From contig LSSK01001152.1 in NCBI GenBank assembly GCA_001969505.1, positions 1 to 12,749 of the forward strand: a stretch of 12,749 nt of DNA. The letters are read 5' to 3'. Positions 8,601-12,749 of the stretch are shown here, piece by piece. A program made the translations under genes and the position numbers. The notes beneath the pieces are model-generated. The model did not search any database. It saw only the letters and a program-made list of their open reading frames with translations, and was not told where the DNA came from. Source of the DNA: Zancudomyces culisetae. Taxonomy: Eukaryota; Kickxellomycota; Harpellomycetes; Harpellales; Legeriomycetaceae. Each line of letters begins with the position of its first letter. The first letter of the stretch is position 1.

Positions 8601-11600
8601 CAAATATACTACGAAGAGTTACAAGAGACATTGGGAACTAAAGTTATTGGTGTACTGAAACAAATCAAACAAATCAATGATAGTAATGATAATAATGATA
8701 ACAGCAATCAAAGTGAAATGTGTCGATCAGTATTTATGACATCAAATGCCGAAATTATCTGGTTGTTGTTGAAGAATTGTATTAGAGACCCAGTTCATTC
8801 TCGAGTAAATTTATGGGAATTTGTTTTGGAAATTTGTGATGTTGTATTGATGCGATCAAAGAAACTTTTATTGACCAAAGCACGAAATCAAGAAAATGAG
8901 TTTATAAGTTTACCATCACGGCATTGGTGGCGTGGAATCCAGGCATTGGCGAATGCGGAGACTGTAAAGCTTTTGGTATTGGAACAATTCTATGAACCTT
9001 TTCATAATTATCTTGACAGTCAAGATGGAAATGGAAATGGAAATGGAAATAGGGATTATAAAAGTCAATACAAAAATTATGCTCAAAAATATGTCTTGGA
9101 ATTCAGCTTGTTGTGTAAAAATTACAATGTCAATAGAACTTTTCAAACCGAGTTGTTGGAATTCCATTGTGGGGCCACAAAGTATCTTTTGAGTATTGGG
9201 ATCAAAAAAACAAAGGTAAATAGAGATGCAACAACCACGTTACAGGAATCATTTCCCGAGCGATTGATTATTGACTGTGCGTATTTGCACGAATTGGTGT
9301 GTAGGTGTCGGTTGTTGACTAGTAAGCATATGGCACTTGATACCGATACACGCGAGATGTTGGATGAGTGGAGGTCAGTATTGCTTGTGCTTGTTGATGG
9401 CGTTGAGTATTGTGCTTCAAAAGTTTTATCTATTGAGTCGTATTTTTCATTTTGTGGAGATGGTGTGTATCTTCCACACTTTAGAGCCGGGAATGTTTTT
9501 ACTAGTCAGATGGAAACCTCAACTTTACAAGTCGAAACTGTCCCCAAAATCCCACCATTTGTGCCTCCTACTTTAGTAAACATTACTAATGTTTCTGCCA
9601 CTTTTACACCTGCAAGTAATAGTGTACATGGAAACTATGGAAATTTAGGCAAAGTTACTAGTAGTACTGCAGGCAGTAGTGCTCTTGGAAATGTTGTTGA
9701 TGGGTTATATTCTCCGACAAACCATACGACTCCCAAGCCCACTACACTATCTGGTGTTTATTCCAATTCTGGTGGAAATTTGACATTTAGCGATGTGGCT
9801 AATTATGATTTGGCATCGTATTATATCAAGGTTCCTGCAGCTTCTGTATTTTCGGTACAGATTCAAGGACGAATGTTAATAACATTGGATTTATGTGAAC
9901 AGGGATTTGCCAATAATAACTCCGAACAAATAGATGTGGGAAACGTATCAAGTATGAACAATAACAGTAACAATGTCAGTGGTGGTTATGGTGATAATGG
10001 TGATGATGCATTTGGTATTGATGGCGAGGAATTGTTTTGTTCTTCTTGTTTACTACCAGGATTGTTATCATCTCTTTCCCACTCTTCTTTTGAAAAGGGA
10101 GGAGAAAAGAGGTTCAGAACAAACAGTACCATCTCTGGTCACAATAAAAAATTTGTGGTAAATACAAACAGCTCTTCTTATAACTCCACACACTCTCTTT
10201 ACAAAAATAATAAAGAAAACAAGGACAGAGAAAGAGAAAGAGAAAGAGAAAGAAAAATAAAGAGAAAAAGAGAAAAGGGAAGGAGTAAAATTGGAGGTTT
10301 GGATAAAATGTTGGTGGACGATTTCGCCGAATACCACACATTTCCTGAACATGATACCAGTGGAATTGGTGGTAGAAAACAAGATACAGATCTTCAACCA
10401 ATCCAGACCCGCAATACCAATAAAAATATCAGTGAAAATGACAATAATCATAATAATGACTATTTTCCTAATTACTCTACCAGTTGGATTTTACCAGAAA
10501 AGCTACTATATCTTAAATCTATCAATAGACATGACCCATTTATCAGAAATTCTATGGATGATGATAATCGTAATAGTAGTGGTATATACAAGAAGATTGA
10601 GAGACAACCCAAAAATGTATTAAAGAAAATTGTGACTTTTGTATGGTTGGCTGAAACTCCTTGTACAAAACTTGACGCCAATATTTTATCACAGATATAT
10701 GGAATCAAGAAAAAATCGTCTTTGAACAGTTGTGTTTTGTATAAAGATACTAGTAACACTAACACTAACACTAACTTTAATACTAACTCTAATATTAACT
10801 CTAATATTAACGTTAAAAGTGATGGGAACGATTTGTATAATAAGCTAGAGCAATTGAAAAACAGTATTTCTATTTTCAATGATAATGATGATTATTGTAC
10901 TGTAAAAGGAAATGGAGGTAGAAATAGAAATGGAAATGGAAATGGAAATGGAAAAAGTGTTGGTGACAGTGATACTGATGCTCGTACTGATTATTCGTTA
11001 CAACAATCTACAATTACTAATCCTAAACCTATAGTTCCTTGGTTACCATCACCATCATCTTTTTCATCACACGCTCAACACCAACCATCAGATAGCGGAA
11101 ATGCCGATTCTGGTACCGATTCACACGTACTCTACAAGGTGTATAAGAATTCTACACCTATACTGAGCTCAACTGGTGAGAATAACAATACGCTTGATAA
11201 GGATTTTGGGTTTGGAGGATACGGATTTGGTTATGAATCGGGTAGTGGTGGTGGTATCAACGTCGATGTCGATGGTGATGGTGGTGGTGATGGTGATGAT
11301 GGCCAAAATTTGTCTTTTTATTTTGGTTCAGCTGTATCGGTTAATATTCCTCATTTCGACTCGTTTTATCATGTGATGAATTCAACCAACTCACGAATTT
11401 CAATTTCTAATACCAACCCAAATCCAAACACTAATGTAAATTCGGGTGCAAATGTGAGTGTAAATAGTACTAGTAAATTTAACGTCTACTTGCATGTTGT
11501 TTGTGGTATAGAATCAACATCGCCATTATCATCGGATATGATAGATGGTACAGATACCTATGATAATGACGAGAGTGGCAGTGGAAATGGTAGTAGCGAG

Positions 11601-11657
11601 TTGTGGTTGGTAGGACCACATTTAGTCTTTCCACTATCTATTTTCAATCCGATTTAA
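5649..11657 (+). CDS. INTS7: Divergent, repeat-expanded Integrator complex subunit 7
   Basis: The protein has 2002 aa; animal INTS7 has about 960. The N-terminal helical-repeat region resembles INTS7 in order and spacing: FGAQIEAIV (142-150) matches the family's QCEAIV segment, FNTIFLKLADLYR (205-217) matches its FLKLADVFR helix, and NPEELLRRL (250-258) and the helices at about 298-367 follow. The C terminus also fits: KIPPFVPP (1300-1307), a beta-rich stretch at 1395-1415, and FNVYLHVV (1944-1951) followed by ELWLVGP (1984-1990), like the family's VWKTGP ending. Between these lie many dipeptide repeats (GK/GR, DS, HT, GN, RE, NT, DG). INTS7 is a helical backbone subunit, with INTS1 and INTS2, of the nuclear Integrator complex, which cleaves and terminates RNA polymerase II transcripts including snRNA. 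A basic stretch at 1536-1547 could serve nuclear import. The start is the first in-frame ATG (A at -3, G at +4). The assignment rests on remembered family motifs, not a search. Confidence 0.8.
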   Translation: MDKPPGYKSISKQIQQGFKVIQPGFGSDSANNIPTSNEKVTVERDKQPIFGFVTGTVPITTPSMMSGVGPGTGTGIVLGTGTGVGMGAGMGLGLGLGGTQKSSLIASKITTANPTSQPGLNEFEAEIAKLLKLEAGSKSSNFGAQIEAIVVGYVELLESLGSTTVTTGKGKGKGKGKGKGKGRGRGRGVDLMILNNTGSSRSVLFNTIFLKLADLYRHLGVSTGSSVGLVRRQIYCVFTRFCRFLVGLANPEELLRRLLAASASTFPAITTTTTTGAGIGIGIEGDGELSYQPSSSQLCVLAILGACMNIFAWSIKVQHVVMTRLMASKDIEELVVASGVIERLLGFNVGAFTSIFPSLVYVLDGLLDRLFCNSLDNTNTNNNNNGGGSVDSMMVLSRLVYLLRYASIQQPQQLILHDKNQANGKEKSIVNIQEWSVNYIKRLLIKLFTTIDDLYSGTETKQEYTMFDDEKVSMVNHTIITALRTWIACTNLGLASANGDNQNLLDIQLVLDYISKLKSKLKLKLKDRQFYFNSAVAEQQRLFLRILYKQVSLLLYPLSTSTSTKKAGAGTGAGTESMLENRKNHELSTETIEILQKVVIVVCNDVLMQQSPTIINDGKCESENGINSQLQTRERKRKYKSKLSSLDTTEFPKELAWDIQGWPSTVVAFGVLVKCCQFRLVNSNDRNSPPFTLTGIVWDNVNKWISNCVLTLPEYKTNTILDNNKNKNNKNDSDIDSDSDKGSLNSSIEKILQLYKVYLALLFIKSVGKYKTASTKSQNEDAEFISRFNELTKCGWNIIRQLDTNTNNNYTGGSGGQKNANNSIDNNNSEFFELAKKVVKRFVKLLLVLTLEIQKYTVKRDNTHTYTHTHTNTNCGLLSICETLARPVLECLELSRDSRYSKNRNGTGISIYASMVSLTYMANLDSNGFIKHILPNLVQMVTDIDGIKSQLSDTSLGYGTCVFDYWWAIVLVLVKVMMKFKQTNQIYYEELQETLGTKVIGVLKQIKQINDSNDNNDNSNQSEMCRSVFMTSNAEIIWLLLKNCIRDPVHSRVNLWEFVLEICDVVLMRSKKLLLTKARNQENEFISLPSRHWWRGIQALANAETVKLLVLEQFYEPFHNYLDSQDGNGNGNGNRDYKSQYKNYAQKYVLEFSLLCKNYNVNRTFQTELLEFHCGATKYLLSIGIKKTKVNRDATTTLQESFPERLIIDCAYLHELVCRCRLLTSKHMALDTDTREMLDEWRSVLLVLVDGVEYCASKVLSIESYFSFCGDGVYLPHFRAGNVFTSQMETSTLQVETVPKIPPFVPPTLVNITNVSATFTPASNSVHGNYGNLGKVTSSTAGSSALGNVVDGLYSPTNHTTPKPTTLSGVYSNSGGNLTFSDVANYDLASYYIKVPAASVFSVQIQGRMLITLDLCEQGFANNNSEQIDVGNVSSMNNNSNNVSGGYGDNGDDAFGIDGEELFCSSCLLPGLLSSLSHSSFEKGGEKRFRTNSTISGHNKKFVVNTNSSSYNSTHSLYKNNKENKDRERERERERKIKRKREKGRSKIGGLDKMLVDDFAEYHTFPEHDTSGIGGRKQDTDLQPIQTRNTNKNISENDNNHNNDYFPNYSTSWILPEKLLYLKSINRHDPFIRNSMDDDNRNSSGIYKKIERQPKNVLKKIVTFVWLAETPCTKLDANILSQIYGIKKKSSLNSCVLYKDTSNTNTNTNFNTNSNINSNINVKSDGNDLYNKLEQLKNSISIFNDNDDYCTVKGNGGRNRNGNGNGNGKSVGDSDTDARTDYSLQQSTITNPKPIVPWLPSPSSFSSHAQHQPSDSGNADSGTDSHVLYKVYKNSTPILSSTGENNNTLDKDFGFGGYGFGYESGSGGGINVDVDGDGGGDGDDGQNLSFYFGSAVSVNIPHFDSFYHVMNSTNSRISISNTNPNPNTNVNSGANVSVNSTSKFNVYLHVVCGIESTSPLSSDMIDGTDTYDNDESGSGNGSSELWLVGPHLVFPLSIFNPI
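5850..5940 (+). repeat. Hexanucleotide repeats coding Gly-X near the INTS7 N terminus
   Basis: GGAACA, GGAATG and GGATTA units encode GT, GM and GL dipeptides at about residues 68-98. This precedes the first conserved helix at about residue 121, so it sits in a disordered N-terminal tail. Confidence 0.85.
6150..6212 (+). repeat. (GGAAAA)n repeat coding Gly-Lys and Gly-Arg
   Basis: About eight GGAAAA units and then GGAAGG-type units encode GK and GR repeats at residues 168-188. The run splits the conserved INTS7 N-terminal region between the QIEAIV and FLKLADLYR helices, so it probably extends a loop. It is strongly basic and could bind RNA or act in nuclear import. Confidence 0.9.
7812..7869 (+). 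repeat. Hexamer-like repeats coding Asn-Lys and Asp-Ser
   Basis: AATAAG-type and GATAGT-type units encode an Asn/Lys stretch followed by an acidic DSDIDSDSD tract in the middle of the INTS7-like protein. The acidic Ser tract resembles a casein kinase 2 target, which is an inference. Confidence 0.75.
9027..9053 (+). repeat. (GGAAAT)n repeat coding Gly-Asn
   Basis: Four GGAAAT-type units encode GN dipeptides. A second GGAAAT array at about 10925-10952 encodes the same dipeptide some 630 residues later in the same protein. Confidence 0.85.
10224..10290 (+). repeat. (AGAGAA)n repeat coding Arg-Glu, followed by a basic cluster
   Basis: AGAGAA units encode RERERERE (about residues 1527-1535), followed at once by a Lys/Arg cluster (1536-1547). 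It lies within the long insert that splits the C-terminal region of the INTS7-like protein. The cluster looks like a nuclear localisation signal. Confidence 0.8.
10753..10815 (+). repeat. Hexanucleotide repeat coding Asn-Thr, Asn-Ser and Asn-Ile
   Basis: AACACT-type units and variants encode an Asn-X dipeptide tract in the low-complexity part of the INTS7-like C-terminal half. Drift at single positions changes X while keeping Asn. Confidence 0.8.
11250..11302 (+). repeat. GGTGAT-type repeat coding Asp/Gly
   Basis: GGT and GAT triplets in near-hexamer order encode an Asp-Gly-rich acidic tract (about residues 1868-1885) directly before the last conserved segment of the INTS7-like protein. Confidence 0.8.
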
Positions 11658-11760
11658 TTTATATTCAATATCTAGTTTTATTTATGTATTGGTTATTTAT
11701 AACTGACAATATATTTAGTATTATTCCTAGTTTTGTGGTGTTTTTCTTTTCTGTTCAAAA

Positions 11761-11766
11761 AATAAA
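11761..11766 (+). terminator. Poly(A) signal of the INTS7-like gene
   Basis: AATAAA lies 104 bp after the stop codon in an A-rich stretch, a normal distance for a cleavage and polyadenylation signal. A second AATAAA is at 11966-11971. Either could be used. Confidence 0.5.
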
Positions 11767-11863
11767 AGAGTACAAGAAGAGCATCTATCATCATTTACTA
11801 TTACTTGGTTGTTTGGTGATTTTCTTGCTTCATTTTAATCAGCAGCAAGAAAAAAAAAGTTTT

Positions 11864-11884
11864 GGGGGGGGGTGGGGGTGGGGG
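11864..11884 (+). repeat. G-rich run, possible G-quadruplex
   Basis: G9-T-G5-T-G5 lies in otherwise AT-rich DNA about 200 bp after the INTS7 stop. The tracts can supply four groups of three or more G with one-base loops, the classic quadruplex pattern. It may affect transcription termination, or may simply be a slippage-prone run. Confidence 0.7.
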
Positions 11885-12046
11885 CGAAAGTACGATATTA
11901 CCATAAGCTTTTAATTATACATTGAGCTTATTGCCTGAATTATGTAGTTAAGGTCAAAATTCCAAAATAAAAATATCAGGGCTTTTTTTTTCTAATTTCT
12001 TTCCTTGTTCCTAATATACTTATTTAGGTGGAAGAAGGCAAAAAAA

Positions 12047-12074
12047 GAAAAAAAGAATAAGAAAAAAAGAATAA
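12047..12074. repeat. 14-bp perfect tandem duplication
   Basis: Two adjacent copies of a 14-bp A-rich unit, GAAAAAAAGAATAA. This looks like simple slippage and no function is apparent. Confidence 0.85.
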
Positions 12075-12274
12075 AAGAAAAGTTTGTATAAAAATCCTAG
12101 GAATTCTCAACTTGGCTTACATATAAACGGTTTTTTCAAGAATATTCCAAAAAGAAAAGATTTGTTTTTTAGTATTAAAGTATAATATCATTCAATATTC
12201 ATTTTCATATAAAAGTAGATGGAAAACGTCACTTTTCTCCTGTTTTTTAAAAGACATAAATAAAAGCAGAAGAG

Positions 12275-12299
12275 TTTTTAAAGTATATTACATTAAAAG
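12275..12299 (+). promoter_or_regulatory. Small hairpin with a nonanucleotide-like loop, candidate Rep origin
   Basis: TTTTAA (12276-12281) can pair with TTAAAA (12293-12298), plus one flanking G-T pair. The 11-base loop contains GTATATTAC (12283-12291). CRESS-DNA replication origins carry a nonamer of general form NANTATTAC in a hairpin loop. Here eight of nine positions fit, including the TATTAC core. It lies about 40 bp before the Rep-like ATG. The stem is short and all A/T, so chance is a real alternative. Confidence 0.3.
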
Positions 12300-12340
12300 A
12301 AGAACTAAATAAAGCAAGAATAAAAGAAAGAATATTGAAA

Positions 12341-12749
12341 ATGATTGGGTTTAGGCTTAGTTCTAAAAAGGTATTTTTAACATATCTTGAGACGGAGTTG
12401 AGTATGGAATCAGTTTTGGAGCAATTGGAGGAGCGTACCAAGAACAATATTATCTCAAAGTATATAATTTGTCAAGAAAAATGTACAGATAGTAGTCATC
12501 ACATTTATGCGTTTTTGGAATATGCAAATAAGCTTAACATCAGGAGGAATACGTATTATGACTTAAAGCTAGGTGATGATATAGTACACGGAAATTACAG
12601 AACATCCAGATCATTAGATGATGCAATTAAACATGTTGCTAAAGGAGAGGAGTATGTAACCAATATTGATAAAGACGAGTTAAAGGGGGTTATAGATAAG
12701 TATACAGCAAAGGTAAAGCGCGAGGAGGTTAAGAAGTTCAAAAAGCTAA
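12341..12749 (+). CDS. rep: Rep-like HUH endonuclease domain, CRESS-DNA type, partial at the window edge
   Basis: 136 codons are open to the window edge; the first in-frame ATG after the stop at 12257-12259 is used. The fragment fits the N-terminal nickase domain of CRESS-DNA Rep proteins: motif I is FLTYLE (12-17); the metal-site region has Glu46 and HHIYAFLEY (53-61), corresponding to the family's HxH motif II; a geminivirus-like HxNxxxxRS element is at 83-91; and motif III is HVAK (98-101), followed by GEEYVTN. In the family this domain nicks the origin nonamer and covalently holds DNA through a Tyr. Here Tyr56 stands where the second motif II His is expected, and His98 where the catalytic Tyr is expected, so nicking may be lost. 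The frame is otherwise intact. The helicase domain, if present, lies beyond the window. It is probably an endogenised viral or plasmid gene or part of a mobile element. Confidence 0.82.
   Translation, partial: MIGFRLSSKKVFLTYLETELSMESVLEQLEERTKNNIISKYIICQEKCTDSSHHIYAFLEYANKLNIRRNTYYDLKLGDDIVHGNYRTSRSLDDAIKHVAKGEEYVTNIDKDELKGVIDKYTAKVKREEVKKFKKL

Larger units (their letters stand above)
11658..12340. other. Intergenic region between the INTS7-like and Rep-like genes
   Basis: No supported gene is present. A short overlapping open frame runs out of the end of INTS7 (11603-11914) but is hydrophobic and low-complexity, and is rejected. The region holds two AATAAA signals, a G-rich run (11864-11884), A-rich sequence with a perfect 14-bp tandem duplication (12047-12074), and a small hairpin near the Rep-like start. 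If the Rep-like gene was inserted, one boundary should lie here, but no target-site duplication or terminal repeat was recognised. Confidence 0.6.

Noticed and set aside
11893-11901. GATATTAC-type sequence near the G run
   Set aside because: No stem-forming flanks; weaker than the hairpin directly before the Rep-like start.
11603-11914. 103-aa plus-strand frame overlapping the end of INTS7
   Set aside because: Low-complexity hydrophobic sequence crossing the poly(A) signal and the G run; no family likeness and a different frame from INTS7.

Overview
The window looks like nuclear DNA from a eukaryote, most likely an early-diverging fungus. It is AT-rich and full of microsatellites, and it carries two long protein genes with no visible introns, both using the standard code. 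One is a Kin1/PAR-1/MARK-type kinase with a C-terminal KA1 domain. The other is a divergent Integrator complex subunit 7. As I recall the published distribution, Integrator is absent from Dikarya (yeasts, filamentous ascomycetes, basidiomycetes) but kept in many other eukaryotes, including early-branching fungi. That points away from Ascomycota and Basidiomycota. The exact lineage cannot be read from this window.

Layout: 1-2660 is a 2.6-kb gene-poor, purine-rich stretch holding several microsatellites and, at its right end, the probable promoter and leader of the kinase. 2669-5308 (+) is the KIN1-like kinase of 879 aa. 5309-5648 is a compact intergenic stretch with a pyrimidine-rich 3' flank, then a three-copy 30-bp tandem array in which each copy carries TATAAATA. 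5649-11657 (+) is the INTS7-like protein of 2002 aa, about twice the length of animal INTS7 because of dipeptide-repeat inserts. 11658-12340 is intergenic, with poly(A) signals, a G-rich run and A-rich repeats. 12341 to the window edge (+) is the N-terminal HUH endonuclease domain of a Rep protein of CRESS-DNA virus or plasmid type. It is cut off by the window and has unusual residues at two expected active-site positions.

The three genes share a strand, but nothing indicates that they work together. The kinase should act in polarity and exocytosis at the membrane, and the INTS7-like protein in the nucleus on RNA polymerase II transcripts. The Rep-like gene is probably an endogenised or mobile sequence. 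The best candidates for something undescribed are the Rep-like gene with altered catalytic residues and a small hairpin just upstream of it, the repeat-expanded fungal-type INTS7, and the phased TATA repeat in front of INTS7.
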